Counted from the first letter of the stretch, positions 7,576 through 17,828 are shown. The stretch is 64,000 nucleotides of DNA from Allomuricauda sp. (GCF_028280385.1 NZ_JANQLX010000015.1:124001-188000), one strand, 5' to 3'. Translations and numbers: made by a program. Notes: generated from the sequence alone by a model not told the origin.

Positions 7576-8565
7576 TTAAGACCCTGACTGGAATTTTACG
7601 GTCTTTAAAATAGCTTCCAGTTCAAACATATAATCCCGCTTTTCTTCGTTGGGAGCAAACGTAAAACCTTCAAGGACCATTTTGCGATTGTTCTCCTTGT
7701 CGTTGATGATATAAGTAATAAATGGGCCGGCCATGGGATACCCATGAATTTCCCAGGTGCCCCTAGCTTCAGCGGCTTTTTTTCCTCCCACTTGTGCCGG
7801 GAACACATAAGGCGAAAACGCTTTTTCAGTAACCATATAAGTTCCATTGTTGGGCCCAGGAATATATTTCTGGCCTATGGAATCCCTCATTTTAATAATG
7901 TCCTTAACAAACGTTGTATCCGTTGTAAAACTGTCCCAGGGCATTTCATACGCAAGAATATTCATGGAGCCTTTAGGGATTTGAATGTCCATCCAAACGA
8001 AATTCTTCTCATGCTTTCCCAACTTGTATAGGGAAGGTACTTTTAAACTGATTCCAAACTCGTCCATAAATACAGTTTCCTTGCTTAGGGAACGTGTAAA
8101 TCTTTTTTGGGCCTCTGCAATTTCAACCTTCTTGAAGGAGGCAATGGCCATGCCCGCTATGGAGTCTAGGTTGCCTGCCAAATCATTATAGGTTTCACCG
8201 GTAACTACGGCAATTTTTTGCGGTTTTGCATATACATCTGTCTTGATATGGGCTAAAGAAACGGAATCTTGGTCCACAACCAATACGGATCTTGAATAGG
8301 CGGTTGCTCCTTTAAAAACCTGAGGTGGAACCTGGGTGATGGTAAACTTTGGTTCGCTTTGCGGCAATCCTAGAACCGGAGCTGCAAAATGCTCCCGAAT
8401 CTTATCTCCAACCCCGCCTTTCCAGAGTTCGGTGTCCATTACCACCATCAGCGAATTAATGCCACCGGTTGAAGGAGGTAAAAAGCGCTCTTTTTTTCCT
8501 GAACTATTGCATGAGGTCACCACCACAAGAATTATGGTGACGAATAGTGTTCCAAATTTTTTCAT
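7576..8565 (-). CDS. DUF4837 family lipoprotein
   Basis: A 329-residue exported protein with a lipoprotein signal: hydrophobic segment about 4-17 and a lipobox TSC with Cys near residue 19. The rest matches the Bacteroidetes family DUF4837, of unknown role; it is globular with a conserved GGINSLMVVMD start and a WEIHGYPMAGPF motif near the C-terminus. It begins 12 bp after the stop of the lytic transglycosylase gene, so the two probably form an operon and may both act at the cell envelope. It ends at a bidirectional terminator. Confidence 0.85.
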   Translation of the reverse strand: MKKFGTLFVTIILVVVTSCNSSGKKERFLPPSTGGINSLMVVMDTELWKGGVGDKIREHFAAPVLGLPQSEPKFTITQVPPQVFKGATAYSRSVLVVDQDSVSLAHIKTDVYAKPQKIAVVTGETYNDLAGNLDSIAGMAIASFKKVEIAEAQKRFTRSLSKETVFMDEFGISLKVPSLYKLGKHEKNFVWMDIQIPKGSMNILAYEMPWDSFTTDTTFVKDIIKMRDSIGQKYIPGPNNGTYMVTEKAFSPYVFPAQVGGKKAAEARGTWEIHGYPMAGPFITYIINDKENNRKMVLEGFTFAPNEEKRDYMFELEAILKTVKFQSGS

Positions 8566-8577
8566 ATCGAGTTAAAT

Positions 8578-10212
8578 TTACGAAGAACAATCGCACAATT
8601 TAAGTTTTGTGCCCGGTTTTAGATTGTTGCCACTAAGACCGTTCCATTCTCGTAAATTTTCAATGGAAACCCCAGGATATTTTCTTGAAATGGTCCAAAG
8701 CGAGTCACCTTCCTGTACGGTGTGCACTTTGGCGTTTCCCGCCACCACCCCGGCAGCAGATTTTGAACTCGTGGGTTTGCTAGCTGTCTGTTTGGGAACA
8801 TAAGGCTTTCTCGGATAAATGGTCAGCCGTTGCCCTATTCTTAGGTTATTGCTCCGCAAACCATTCCATCTTTTTATTTGACTAACACCCACTCCATAGC
8901 GTTCTGCTATTTTACCAAGATAATCCCCGCTTCTTACCTTATATCGAATTTGACTTTTGGTATCCACATATTGCGGGAGGGGCTTTTCCAAAGAATCCAA
9001 TTCCTTTTTTACATACGCATAGATTTCCTGCTCGTTGTTTACAAACTGGCCTATTTTGGTCACCGGAAGTCGCAGTGCATATTTCTTGCCCTTCACCTTT
9101 GGAATAATGTTCAATTTGTAGGCAGGGTTCAACATTTCCAGTTCCTCCGTACTGATATCAACCAACTTGGATATTTGATCAAAAGTGATGAGGTTCTTTA
9201 CGTGTACCGTATCCGTTTCAAAGTAGGGTCTGTCCGCTTTTTTGTAGGTCAATCCATGTTCTTCGGCATATTCAAAAATATACATGGTGGCCAAGAATGC
9301 CGGTAAATAGCCGGCGGTTTCACGAGGTAGGTTTCTACGGATGTTCCAGTAGTTTTTGTATCCGCCGGAACGACGGATGGCCTTGTTTACATTTCCTGGG
9401 CCCGAATTGTAGGCGGCCAATGCCAGGTCCCAATCGTCAAAAATGTCGTGCAGCTGGGACAAGTATTCACAGGCGGCTTTGGTGGCATTAATGGGATCAT
9501 GGCGTTCATCCACATAACTGCTAACATCCAGGCCGTGCATCTTTCCTGTACTATACATAAATTGCCAAAGTCCTTTCGCCCCAACCCTTGATCTTGCCCT
9601 GGGGTTCAAAGCGGATTCAACAATGGCCAAATATTTTATTTCCAATGGAATGTCATGGTTGTCCAGTTCTTGTTCAAAAAGTGGGAAATAAAACTGGCTT
9701 GCCGTAATCATGCGCTGCATCAGGTCCCTCTTTCTGACCAAGAAGGATTTAATGACGGATTCCAAAGATGGATTGTAGGAGATATTAAAGGGAGTTTTCT
9801 CATCCATTCTTGCCAATCGCGCTTTTAAGGTATCGGTGGGCAAATCAACCATTGTAATTTCTTCATCAGCCTGATTAATAATCTCCAATTCCAACTCGCT
9901 GAACAATTGGGCGCTTTGATGTAGCTCCCGCAACCAAAGACTATCGTATTTTCTTGCCTCCTTCCGGTCCTTAAGGACATATTCCTTTTTGCCATTGGAT
10001 TCTTCCACTATGAATTGTCCATCCAATTTTTGGCCTGTAGCGTTTAGGTCAATGGAAGATTCATTTTTGGCAACAATGGTATCCACAGCTATGGCTGATC
10101 GCTCCTCATTATTGGTCGGATTTTCCCCATTGGAATCTGACTCCTGAGCGAAGAGAACGGGGGTCAAAAGAAGTGCTGCTGCGAGGACAGCGAATTTAAA
10201 ATTTTGGTTCAT
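8578..10212 (-). CDS. LysM-domain lytic transglycosylase (MltD-like)
   Basis: A 544-residue exported murein lytic transglycosylase that cleaves the MurNAc-GlcNAc bond. Signal peptide about 1-23 (ends LFAQ); an SLT domain in the middle with the catalytic Glu in the AIVESALNP motif, followed by GAKGLWQFM and AYNSGPGNVNKAI; a YkuD-less linker; then two LysM repeats near the C-terminus (YKVRSGDYLGKIAERYGV and HTVQEGDSLWTISRKYPG). I use the ATG at 10212; the frame continues to a TTG at 10239 but that overlaps a degenerate promoter-like box (TTCGTTTG) and would place a charged tail before the signal. The DUF4837 gene follows. Confidence 0.92.
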   Translation of the reverse strand: MNQNFKFAVLAAALLLTPVLFAQESDSNGENPTNNEERSAIAVDTIVAKNESSIDLNATGQKLDGQFIVEESNGKKEYVLKDRKEARKYDSLWLRELHQSAQLFSELELEIINQADEEITMVDLPTDTLKARLARMDEKTPFNISYNPSLESVIKSFLVRKRDLMQRMITASQFYFPLFEQELDNHDIPLEIKYLAIVESALNPRARSRVGAKGLWQFMYSTGKMHGLDVSSYVDERHDPINATKAACEYLSQLHDIFDDWDLALAAYNSGPGNVNKAIRRSGGYKNYWNIRRNLPRETAGYLPAFLATMYIFEYAEEHGLTYKKADRPYFETDTVHVKNLITFDQISKLVDISTEELEMLNPAYKLNIIPKVKGKKYALRLPVTKIGQFVNNEQEIYAYVKKELDSLEKPLPQYVDTKSQIRYKVRSGDYLGKIAERYGVGVSQIKRWNGLRSNNLRIGQRLTIYPRKPYVPKQTASKPTSSKSAAGVVAGNAKVHTVQEGDSLWTISRKYPGVSIENLREWNGLSGNNLKPGTKLKLCDCSS

Positions 10213-10330
10213 TTTGGTTCGGGTTTGATTCTGGGGCAAACGAAAATGCGGTTTTTTTCCGAAAAATTAAAGTTTTCGAACCAAAACCTAACAAGTTTAG
10301 GATTTCTCCTATTAATTCATAACGTGGGGG

Positions 10331-11521
10331 TTAGCCCAATATTGCCGCTATGCCAGGAAGGGTTCTTCCTTCCAGACTTTCCAACATGGCGCCTCCGCCA
10401 GTGGACACATAGCTCACCTTGTCCTGAAACCCAAATTGCTTTACAGCGGCAACGGAATCGCCCCCGCCAACTAGTGAAAATGCTCCTTGCTGTGTGGCCT
10501 CGTCAATGGCATTTCCAACGGCTATGGTTCCTTTGGCAAAATTCTCCATTTCAAAAACACCAACAGGTCCATTCCAAAGTATGGTCTTGGATTCTGAAAT
10601 GACCTGCTTGAAGTTTTCCAAGGTCTGCGGGCCGGCATCGAGGCCTTGCCATCCATCTGGAATTTCATTCACGTCCAAAAATTGAGTGTTGGCACTATTG
10701 TCAAATGCATCCGCGGCCAACACATCAACCGGCAAATGGATGGATACTCCCTTGGCATCGGCCTGCTTAAGAATATCCAAAGCCAATTCCATTTTGTCGT
10801 CCTCGCAAATGGAATCCCCTACCTTGCCTCCTTGGGCCTTAACAAACGTATAGGTCATTCCCCCGCCAATGATCAAGTTGTCCACCTTGTCCAAAATGTT
10901 TTCTATAATGGTGATTTTGGAGGAAACCTTTGCTCCGCCCAAAATGGCCGTAACGGGTTTTTCACCTGTCTGCATCACTTTTTCAATGGATTTTATCTCC
11001 TTGGCCAACAAGTACCCAAAGCATTTGGCTTCTGGAAAATAGTTGGCAACGATGGTAGTGGATGCATGCGCACGGTGAGCCGTTCCAAAAGCATCGTTCA
11101 CATAAATGTCCCCATGCTTGGAAAGTGCTTCGGCAAAAGCAGGGTCCCCTTTGGTTTCTTCATCATAAAAGCGAAGGTTTTCCAAAAGGAGCACTTCCCC
11201 GCTCTGTAGTGCTGCAACCGCATGATCTGCTGTTTCACCCACGCAATCGGATGCAAATTTGATTTGAACCCCTATAATTTCCGACACCTTATCGACAATA
11301 TGTGACAATGACATATCTGGATTGACATTCCCTTTGGGCCTTCCCAAATGGCTCATCAGCACAGCTGCCCCTCCATCTTCCAATACTTTGAGGATTGTGG
11401 GCTTGGCCGCTTCAATCCGACTGGTATCGGTTACGTTGAATTCAGCGTCCAAGGGCACATTGAAATCAACTCGAATCAATGCTTTTTTATCTTCAAAACT
11501 GTAATCGTCAATTGTCTTCAT
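10331..11521 (-). CDS. pgk: Phosphoglycerate kinase
   Basis: A 396-residue glycolytic enzyme that converts 1,3-bisphosphoglycerate and ADP to 3-phosphoglycerate and ATP. Signature RVDFNVPLD near residue 18, SHLGRPKG for substrate binding, and the C-terminal nucleotide site [13 protein letters not shown] followed by STGGGAMLE are intact. The start is the ATG at 11521 (MKTIDDYSF); the frame is open for 92 more codons upstream, but that part overlaps holB, has no homology I recognise, and a TAnnTTTG box lies just upstream of 11521. Length is normal for the family. It is transcribed alone and divergent from holB. Confidence 0.97.
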   Translation of the reverse strand: MKTIDDYSFEDKKALIRVDFNVPLDAEFNVTDTSRIEAAKPTILKVLEDGGAAVLMSHLGRPKGNVNPDMSLSHIVDKVSEIIGVQIKFASDCVGETADHAVAALQSGEVLLLENLRFYDEETKGDPAFAEALSKHGDIYVNDAFGTAHRAHASTTIVANYFPEAKCFGYLLAKEIKSIEKVMQTGEKPVTAILGGAKVSSKITIIENILDKVDNLIIGGGMTYTFVKAQGGKVGDSICEDDKMELALDILKQADAKGVSIHLPVDVLAADAFDNSANTQFLDVNEIPDGWQGLDAGPQTLENFKQVISESKTILWNGPVGVFEMENFAKGTIAVGNAIDEATQQGAFSLVGGGDSVAAVKQFGFQDKVSYVSTGGGAMLESLEGRTLPGIAAILG

Positions 11522-11543
11522 CCGTATGCATTTATAGTGAGCC

Positions 11544-11551
11544 CAAATGTA
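11544..11551 (-). promoter_or_regulatory. -7 box for pgk
   Basis: The minus strand reads TACATTTG, an exact TAnnTTTG match 22 bp before the chosen ATG; it supports the internal pgk start. Confidence 0.65.
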
Positions 11552-11641
11552 AAGATTTCCTTGTTTTATAGCGGCTGCAGGAGGTTTTATTTTTAGACTT
11601 TCAACAAAAAAGACCAAAATCAGTACAGAACCTAAAAAATG

Positions 11642-11649
11642 TATCTTTG
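11642..11649 (+). promoter_or_regulatory. -7 box for holB
   Basis: TATCTTTG matches TAnnTTTG exactly and ends 4 bp before the holB ATG, so the transcript should be leaderless or nearly so. Confidence 0.55.
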
Positions 11650-11653
11650 AGCC

Positions 11654-12805
11654 ATGCTGTTCAAGGAAGTTCTGGGATTGGAGCATATTAAAAAGCACTT
11701 GGTCACCACCGCCCAAACGGGAAGGGTGGCCCATGCCCAGCTCTTTGTGGGTCCGGAAGGTTGCGGCACCCTCCCCATGGCCATTGCCTATGCCCAATAT
11801 TTACTATGTGCCAATCAGGGCGAAGAAAATGAGGGTGGGAATTCCGCTTGCAATTCCAAATGCAATTCCCTTACCCATCCCGACCTCCATTTTGCATTCC
11901 CTGTTTCCAATTCGGACAAGGTAAAATCACATGCGGTTAGCGATAACTATATTGAGGAATGGCGTCAATTTGTTCATGAACAACCTTATGGGAATCTATT
12001 TGACTGGTACCGACACATCGGCATTGAAAAAAAACAAGGTCAAATTGGAGTGGATGAAGCCCAGGATGTTGTCAAGAAGCTTTCCTTAAAATCCTATGAG
12101 GGAGGCTATAAGATCCTATTAATCTGGATGGCCGAGAAAATGAATATTTCCTCTGCGAACAAGCTGCTCAAATTAATTGAGGAGCCCCCGGAAAAAACCG
12201 TTTTAATTCTTATAGCTGAGGAGGAAGAACAAATCATAAACACCATCCGCTCCAGATGCCAAATCCTTCATTTCCCTCCCTTGGCGGAACATGCCATTGC
12301 AGAAGCGCTAAAGAACAAGGGAGTGCACGAGGCAGAGGCCAGCACTTTGGCACATGAGGCCAATGGCAATTTCAACAAAGCATTGGATCTAATGAACAAG
12401 GATTCTGAGGATTTGGTGTTTGAACGTTGGTTTGTGCAATGGGTGCGCAGTGCATTCAAGGCCAAGGGCAACAAAGGAGCAATACAAGAACTGATCATGT
12501 GGAGCGATGAGGTAGCCAAAACCGGACGCGAGGTACAAAAACAGTTTCTGCACTATTGCCTAAGTGTGATGAGACAAGCCCTCTTGTTGAACTACAAAGC
12601 GGACGACCTGGTATATGTGAAAATTCATATGGAAGGGTTTGACCTTAAAAAATTTGCGCCCTTTGTACATGAAAACAATATTTTGGATATTGTTGAAGAA
12701 CTTGAAAAAGCCATTTTTCATGTGGAACGCAATGGGAACTCCAAGATAATTTTTACCGACCTTTCCATTAAACTAACTCGCCTCTTGCACACCAAGGCGG
12801 CCTAA
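11654..12805 (+). CDS. holB: DNA polymerase III subunit delta prime
   Basis: A 383-residue clamp-loader subunit. The N-terminal AAA+ region shows [14 protein letters not shown], then a P-loop-like [11 protein letters not shown] that lacks the Walker A lysine, as expected for delta prime, which does not hydrolyse ATP. The usual four-cysteine zinc module is incomplete (Cys near 52, 67 and 71, then THPDLHF). A sensor-1-like region and [12 protein letters not shown] follow, as in other delta-prime proteins; the C-terminal part is a helical collar. doxX-like follows after 12 bp, probably on the same transcript. Confidence 0.88.
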   Translation: MLFKEVLGLEHIKKHLVTTAQTGRVAHAQLFVGPEGCGTLPMAIAYAQYLLCANQGEENEGGNSACNSKCNSLTHPDLHFAFPVSNSDKVKSHAVSDNYIEEWRQFVHEQPYGNLFDWYRHIGIEKKQGQIGVDEAQDVVKKLSLKSYEGGYKILLIWMAEKMNISSANKLLKLIEEPPEKTVLILIAEEEEQIINTIRSRCQILHFPPLAEHAIAEALKNKGVHEAEASTLAHEANGNFNKALDLMNKDSEDLVFERWFVQWVRSAFKAKGNKGAIQELIMWSDEVAKTGREVQKQFLHYCLSVMRQALLLNYKADDLVYVKIHMEGFDLKKFAPFVHENNILDIVEELEKAIFHVERNGNSKIIFTDLSIKLTRLLHTKAA

Positions 12806-12817
12806 AAACCGACAATT

Positions 12818-13228
12818 ATGGAACACTTTTCAACAAATGCTGCACAAATCCTGCTGCTGGCAGGGCTCACCATTACGTTTTTACAAAGCGGATTTGATAA
12901 AATATTGGATTGGAAGGGCAATCTGGAATGGCTCAAAGGCCATTTTTCCAAGACTGTATTTAAGGGAGTGGTCCCCTTGCTATTGGGTATTGTGTTGTTG
13001 GCCGAAATGGCCTCTGGGATTTTATCCGCCATAGGAATGTTCGAGTTCTTGTACCTGGGCGAAAGTGCATACGCTTTTTGTGGTGCAATACTATCCAGCA
13101 TTACACTGTTGTTCCTGCTATTGGGGCAGCGAATCGCGAAAGACTATGAAGGTGCCAAAACCATAGTTGTTTACTTGATCCTTGCGGTTTTTCTAGTTTA
13201 TTTGTTGCAATCAACCATTTTAAAATAG
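12818..13228 (+). CDS. DoxX family membrane protein
   Basis: A 136-residue protein with four hydrophobic segments (about 10-25, 50-72, 75-98, 110-132) and the GLTITFLQSGFDKILDW start that is typical of DoxX-like quinone-related membrane proteins. It follows holB by 12 bp. The particular electron partner or role is unknown. Confidence 0.75.
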   Translation: MEHFSTNAAQILLLAGLTITFLQSGFDKILDWKGNLEWLKGHFSKTVFKGVVPLLLGIVLLAEMASGILSAIGMFEFLYLGESAYAFCGAILSSITLLFLLLGQRIAKDYEGAKTIVVYLILAVFLVYLLQSTILK

Positions 13229-13261
13229 ATTTCTGATGTCGGCAGTCCACGCCTTTCCCTT

Positions 13262-15985
13262 TTAGTCCGAAACTGTAAAAGTTTGCTGTTTATGTACCAG
13301 GAGTCCTTCGTTGGAAATTGCTTCAAGTATCAAAACATATTCCCCAGGGGCATCTCCCAAATAAAAACTATCCGATCCTGTTCCCTCTTGGTCAGTTTCA
13401 ATAAGGGGGTTCCAATGAACCAGAGATCTTAGATCAGGCTTTTGTTCGTTGGTGGGCATTGATCCATCATACTGGGGCCGGTAGAATTCTTTAACCGGGG
13501 AGAACACCTTTATTGTGGTGTCCAGTGTGCCGGGAATGGGCCTGTCCATGCCTTGTAAGCCCACACCCCCCTTGGTGAATACGGAAATAATATGTCCAAA
13601 TGCGGGCACAAACATAGGGTTCGTATCCGGAAATACCTCTAGATAACTACTTCTAAAGGAGCGGGCATGTTGTATAATTTCAATATCCTCAATAATCCCT
13701 GGGGGCATCCGAGATACGTGTTGGTACTGTTCTTTTTGAAGCAATTGTGAATCTACCATCAACAAGGTGGGTTCGCCCCTAACATGGGCCAACATAAAAC
13801 CATCAGCAAATTGCTCTATAATCACTTGGTCCCTATAATTGAACATGAGCACGCTGTACAGCCCGTAGGACCAATCCTTTTCTTTTTTGACCAGGGAATC
13901 ACCAGAAATGACCACATCCGGGGTGCCGTATCTATTGTATAATTCCTTGCGTTCTGGTTTTAACCTTATGTCCTCTACAATTACTTCATCAAGTTGGGTA
14001 ACACCATACAAGGAATCAAAAACCATTTCCAAGCGTTCCATTTCCTTTTGGTTGTCAATCCTGGTTTTGGCAATGGTATCGAGGTTAAAAGCAAAGGGGT
14101 CGTGTTTGTATTCAATTTCCGGTTTAGGGTATTTGTTATGGGATATTTTCAGTTTGTTTTTTCCTTTTTGCGCATTGAGCGCTGTAATCAGTATCCTCAT
14201 ATCATTTCCATAGGTGTCGTCCAAAACAAATTGAAAAACTCCAGTGCTATCCGCTGTTTCTGTGTAAAGTTTTGTTTCTCTTGCAAAAGATGCCAAAGTT
14301 AAATCCACCACCTTGTCGCTTTTCACTTTAGGCGAAAAGGGAAGCGCCTTTCCTCTCACGGTAAGTCCTGGTTCTGGCCAAAAAAAGGTATTCGAATCCC
14401 TTCTTGCGGGATATTTATAATTGCGCCATCCCTGGGTGAGCAACAGCGCTTCCATATCCTCCAGTCTTTTGGGATTGTTCTGGTCAAAATATTGTGAAGG
14501 CCGTTCTATAGGTCCTCTTAATTCGGATTCTAAATTGAAATAGCTGTAAATGGAACGTTGATCAAGGCCTCTCCATTGGTCACTTTTTATCACAAGTATT
14601 GAAGCATTGCCCTGAATGGGGTCGCCTTGAGAATTTGAAAATTGAAAATCCAAATGCACAGGGTCCCGCCTGGTAAAGTTGGATTGGTCCATGTTAACCT
14701 TTACACTTAAATCATCCTCATTTGATTCATTATAATGCAATCTTTCAGCAATAGGTTCTCCGTTTTCCCCGATCAAGGTGAAGACAATAATTCCTTCCGG
14801 AAACATTTCAGATTGCATTTCCGCCTTTAGACTACCATCTTTAAGCTCACCTTCAATGAGGTAATAATCCGCCCCGCGGCAGCTCGCTTTGATCGCAATC
14901 TTTTTCATGGATGTATGGGAAGCAATCTGAAAACCTATTTTGTCCTGTAATCTGTGAACAGCAAACAAGGTTCCCGAAGGTGAGACCAGAGGTAGGCCAT
15001 AATTCAAATCATGGTCTGGACTGCCTTGGTGTTTTATCTTGGCATGGTAGCTTTTTGCGCGATCCGGAACCATATAGAAATATCCCATTCCTAGCCCATT
15101 GCTTCGAATATTTGTGATTTTATTTCCCTGATTATCAAATATTTGTCCCTCAATTGGTCTTCCCTTGCCATCAAATCCCAGAGCTTTAAACCCTATTTTG
15201 TTCTGAAATCCATGTATCAATTTTCCTCCCTCGGGGAAAAACTGGAAGTCCATATGCTGTTGGTCCAATACAATGGTTTTGGAAAGCTCCTTCTGATCCC
15301 TGTTTGTGGTTTTAAGTTCAATCCAGGATATGTTATTTGGGACCGCTACCTGCCACTGATATTCGTTCGCTTCGTCCTTGGTAACAGCAACTTCAGCTTT
15401 ACCTTTATCCCATTGTACATGCAATTTTGTTTTGGACGGATTTAGGTCCAACTCCCTGTTCAAGTTCAACTTTCCTGAAATAACAAGCTGGCCATCAATA
15501 TTTTCCACCGTCCTGATCTCATCAGCCCATTCATGGACCGCGTCATCCTGCAGTGAATAAATGTTCAAATATTGATGATAGATAAAATCCGCTCCAAAAT
15601 TTTGATTCCATTGCGTGTATGCGCGAATAAGAAATCTCCCCTTTTGATTTGGTTTCAGGTCAAAATGACCATGACCCATGCCATGCTTCAGTCTTATCAA
15701 CTTATGGGCCACAAGTTTACCATTAGGTCCAATAAAATCCACGTTCAAAACACCGCTAATGGAACTAGGCTGATGCGTTTGGGACTCCACCACAATGGCC
15801 TTGAACCAGATGGTTTCGTTAGCGGTATATTCTTTGGAAGTTAATTGTAGGTATATCTTTTCAGGTCCCTTGGCCAGCTCAGGTTGGGGTGTTGGGTTTT
15901 GGGATATCAGAATATTGGAACATGCCCAGATTGGAATTAACAAAACCCATTTTATCCAAAAGAAGGGAATTTTAGTCATGCTCAT
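13262..15985 (-). CDS. Large exported MG2/TonB-plug-like protein
   Basis: A 907-residue protein with an N-terminal signal (about 1-30, with IWACSN as a possible lipobox). The first 130 residues match the macroglobulin MG2-type beta-domain of Bacteroidetes exported proteins (PEKIYLQLTSKEYTANETIWFKA is the typical start, given here in part as YTANETIWFKA). Several beta-sandwich modules follow. Around residues 640-810 there is a segment resembling a TonB-dependent-receptor plug (LDEVIVEDIRLKP, then VLMFNYRD, MPPGIIEDIEII, VFTKGG), but no barrel follows. Such proteins are common in Bacteroidetes and unassigned. It stands alone, after the OmpH terminator. Confidence 0.7.
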   Translation of the reverse strand: MSMTKIPFFWIKWVLLIPIWACSNILISQNPTPQPELAKGPEKIYLQLTSKEYTANETIWFKAIVVESQTHQPSSISGVLNVDFIGPNGKLVAHKLIRLKHGMGHGHFDLKPNQKGRFLIRAYTQWNQNFGADFIYHQYLNIYSLQDDAVHEWADEIRTVENIDGQLVISGKLNLNRELDLNPSKTKLHVQWDKGKAEVAVTKDEANEYQWQVAVPNNISWIELKTTNRDQKELSKTIVLDQQHMDFQFFPEGGKLIHGFQNKIGFKALGFDGKGRPIEGQIFDNQGNKITNIRSNGLGMGYFYMVPDRAKSYHAKIKHQGSPDHDLNYGLPLVSPSGTLFAVHRLQDKIGFQIASHTSMKKIAIKASCRGADYYLIEGELKDGSLKAEMQSEMFPEGIIVFTLIGENGEPIAERLHYNESNEDDLSVKVNMDQSNFTRRDPVHLDFQFSNSQGDPIQGNASILVIKSDQWRGLDQRSIYSYFNLESELRGPIERPSQYFDQNNPKRLEDMEALLLTQGWRNYKYPARRDSNTFFWPEPGLTVRGKALPFSPKVKSDKVVDLTLASFARETKLYTETADSTGVFQFVLDDTYGNDMRILITALNAQKGKNKLKISHNKYPKPEIEYKHDPFAFNLDTIAKTRIDNQKEMERLEMVFDSLYGVTQLDEVIVEDIRLKPERKELYNRYGTPDVVISGDSLVKKEKDWSYGLYSVLMFNYRDQVIIEQFADGFMLAHVRGEPTLLMVDSQLLQKEQYQHVSRMPPGIIEDIEIIQHARSFRSSYLEVFPDTNPMFVPAFGHIISVFTKGGVGLQGMDRPIPGTLDTTIKVFSPVKEFYRPQYDGSMPTNEQKPDLRSLVHWNPLIETDQEGTGSDSFYLGDAPGEYVLILEAISNEGLLVHKQQTFTVSD

Positions 15986-16065
15986 TGTAGCTGTTACATG
16001 ATTGAGTTAAGCTACAAAATCAAGTCTAAAATTTGAGCGTATCACTTGATTATTAGGAAATATTT

Positions 16066-16094
16066 ACAAAAAAACCCATTCTTTATGAATGGGT
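16066..16094 (-). terminator. Terminator of the ompH-like gene
   Basis: GAATGGGT/ACCCATTC forms an 8-bp stem (16074-16081 with 16087-16094) over a 5-nt loop; on the minus strand it is followed by a run of seven U. Confidence 0.85.
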
Positions 16095-16120
16095 CATTAC
16101 TAGTTTGATAAGTACTGATG

Positions 16121-16627
16121 TTATTGTTTGTACTTGTCGTTCAAGATTTTTACAATGGTCTCTGTCAAGTTTTGGGGATCCTGTCCGTAAAGGACTGCCC
16201 CTCCATTACCGCCGGTCAGAATATAGGTAAAGCCATTGGCCTTGCCATAGGTTTTTACTTCTTTGCGCACTTTGCTCACCAAAGAATCCATCTCTGTTTT
16301 ACTGCTTTGTTGCAGTTCCAATTCTTCTTGTTGTAGTTGCTGTCCTATGATTTGCCCCCGCTGTTGTAGCAAGGTATATTCATCCTGTGCATTTTTTTGT
16401 GACATCTTTTTGGAGCGTAACTGAAACTCCTGAAGTTCCAATTGAAAAGCCTGGGAGATACTGTCCCTTTTTTTAGTCAGAGCATCTACCTTTGAGTTGT
16501 ATTTGGCTTCGATATCAATCTTTTCCTGATAGTCTTCCAAAAGCTTTACGTTATCAACGTATCCAATTTTGTTTTGCTGACAAGCCATCATGGATAAGCC
16601 CAAAGCAAATAACATAAGTTTTTTCAT
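16121..16627 (-). CDS. OmpH/Skp family periplasmic chaperone
   Basis: A 168-residue exported protein. The signal sequence has a lipobox-like MMACQ at about 14-18. The mature part has the OmpH pattern: a short beta start (IGYVDNVKLLEDYQ), a long charged coiled coil (about 40-110, rich in Gln/Lys/Glu) and a C-terminal strand-helix region (GFTYILTGGNGGAVLYG, ETIVKILNDKY). It should hold unfolded outer-membrane proteins in the periplasm, which fits the number of barrels encoded nearby. Transcribed alone with its own promoter box and terminator. Confidence 0.88.
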   Translation of the reverse strand: MKKLMLFALGLSMMACQQNKIGYVDNVKLLEDYQEKIDIEAKYNSKVDALTKKRDSISQAFQLELQEFQLRSKKMSQKNAQDEYTLLQQRGQIIGQQLQQEELELQQSSKTEMDSLVSKVRKEVKTYGKANGFTYILTGGNGGAVLYGQDPQNLTETIVKILNDKYKQ

Positions 16628-16647
16628 CTTTCTCTTTTAAGGATGCG

Positions 16648-16655
16648 CAAAAATA
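16648..16655 (-). promoter_or_regulatory. -7 box for the ompH-like gene
   Basis: The minus strand reads TATTTTTG, an exact TAnnTTTG match 20 bp before the ATG. The rest of the 239-bp gap to the methyltransferase gene shows nothing else I can support. Confidence 0.6.
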
Positions 16656-16866
16656 GAAAAGCTTTTTGAATGCTTGGTATTATCTTTTGATGAAGTGTAA
16701 TGCCCATTTTGAAAACCATAAGAAATATCTATACGGATTTAATCTATCAATTGGTGTAATTTATGGAAAGGTGACTACGGAAATGACATCATTTGCCCGT
16801 TTCCAAATTGCAGAATGGTACGGCACCATTGATTGCTTAAAATCCCAGGAAAGGTCTTTAAATGGC

Positions 16867-17697
16867 CTATTTTGTCTTTTTGATCAAATATATGATGGAA
16901 GAATGTTCTTTGGTAAAGGTGGCCGCTATGTTGGACCATAGTCCAACCAAAAAAGCACGGAAAACACCCCATTTGTTCCCTTTGTATTTTTCAGACAATA
17001 ACGAGACATAAAAGGAATCGAAAATCATGGGGCTGGTTTGTACCACTTCCATTCGATGGGATTCGAAAATATGTTGGATTGCCTTTCTTGAAAAATGCCA
17101 TAGGTGCCGCGGCACATCATACGCTGCCCAATGCTTTTTATAGAAGCGGGCATCAAAGGATTTATAGTTGGGAACAGCAACCACCAAAACGCCCTCGTCT
17201 TCCAAGAAGTTGTTCAATTCTTGAATCTGTGCATTTAGGTTTGGAAGATGTTCGAGTACATGCCAAAGGGTTATGATCCCAAATTTCTCTTGCTGTAGTT
17301 GAGTAGTCTTTTCAAGCAGGGTGGTGCCTTTCTCATGTGCCCTGGCCCTTGCTTTCGCATTTGGTTCTATACCAACAGCCGTAAAACCATTTAGATTGGC
17401 CGCCGTAACAAAATCACCTGTTCCAGCACCTAGGTCTAGTAAAAATTTACTTATAACTGCTTGTTTATCAATGAGTTGAATCTTGTTTTTTAGATTACGC
17501 TGCTTTATTCTTTGATATAGTTTATCTATCCAACCCCTTTTGGAATCGGTATGGGATATATAATCGTCACTTTCGTAATAGGGTGTTGCATTTTCCGGTT
17601 GGGGCTGGGTCACCAACATATCGGTTTCACTATCGTAGTGCAATTCAAAAGCTTCCTTTGAAACGGCAAAGTCTTGGGTTCTTAAAAACAAGCTCAT
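16867..17697 (-). CDS. Class I SAM-dependent methyltransferase
   Basis: A 276-residue protein with a Rossmann methyltransferase core: SAM-binding LLDLGAGTGDFV near residue 92, acidic GIEPN at the end of strand 2, and LWHVLEHLPN near 140, as in the Methyltransf_23 group. The N-terminal 60 residues (TQPQPENATPYYESDDYISH) are typical of Flavobacterial members next to cell-envelope or sugar genes. The C-terminal 60 residues are hydrophobic and may lie on the membrane. Substrate unknown. It is 131 bp downstream of mnmG, with a parS-like site in between. Confidence 0.85.
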   Translation of the reverse strand: MSLFLRTQDFAVSKEAFELHYDSETDMLVTQPQPENATPYYESDDYISHTDSKRGWIDKLYQRIKQRNLKNKIQLIDKQAVISKFLLDLGAGTGDFVTAANLNGFTAVGIEPNAKARARAHEKGTTLLEKTTQLQQEKFGIITLWHVLEHLPNLNAQIQELNNFLEDEGVLVVAVPNYKSFDARFYKKHWAAYDVPRHLWHFSRKAIQHIFESHRMEVVQTSPMIFDSFYVSLLSEKYKGNKWGVFRAFLVGLWSNIAATFTKEHSSIIYLIKKTK

Positions 17698-17806
17698 GAA
17701 ACTTTATAAATTTAAATGAGAATAGAAATGCGAAGATACAGGAGTTGTCTGGCATTATCTCTAAGCTACACAAAAGCAATTACCATAAATAACTATAGGT
17801 ATATTT

Positions 17807-17822
17807 TGTTCCACGTGGAACA
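17807..17822. other. parS-like ParB-binding palindrome (downstream of mnmG)
   Basis: TGTTCCACGTGGAACA is a perfect 16-bp palindrome around CACGTG. It differs from the widely conserved chromosomal parS consensus TGTTTCACGTGAAACA at one symmetric position pair, a known kind of variation. It lies 6 bp past the mnmG stop codon. parA/parB are not in the window. Confidence 0.7.
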
Positions 17823-17828
17823 TTAAGT

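Noticed and set aside
10286..10306. Hairpin CCTAA/TTAGG as a pgk terminator
   Set aside because: Only 5 bp of stem and a short T-run; too weak to claim.
11522..11797. 92-codon upstream extension of the pgk frame
   Set aside because: It overlaps holB on the other strand, shows no family similarity, and a promoter box lies between it and the true ATG at 11521.
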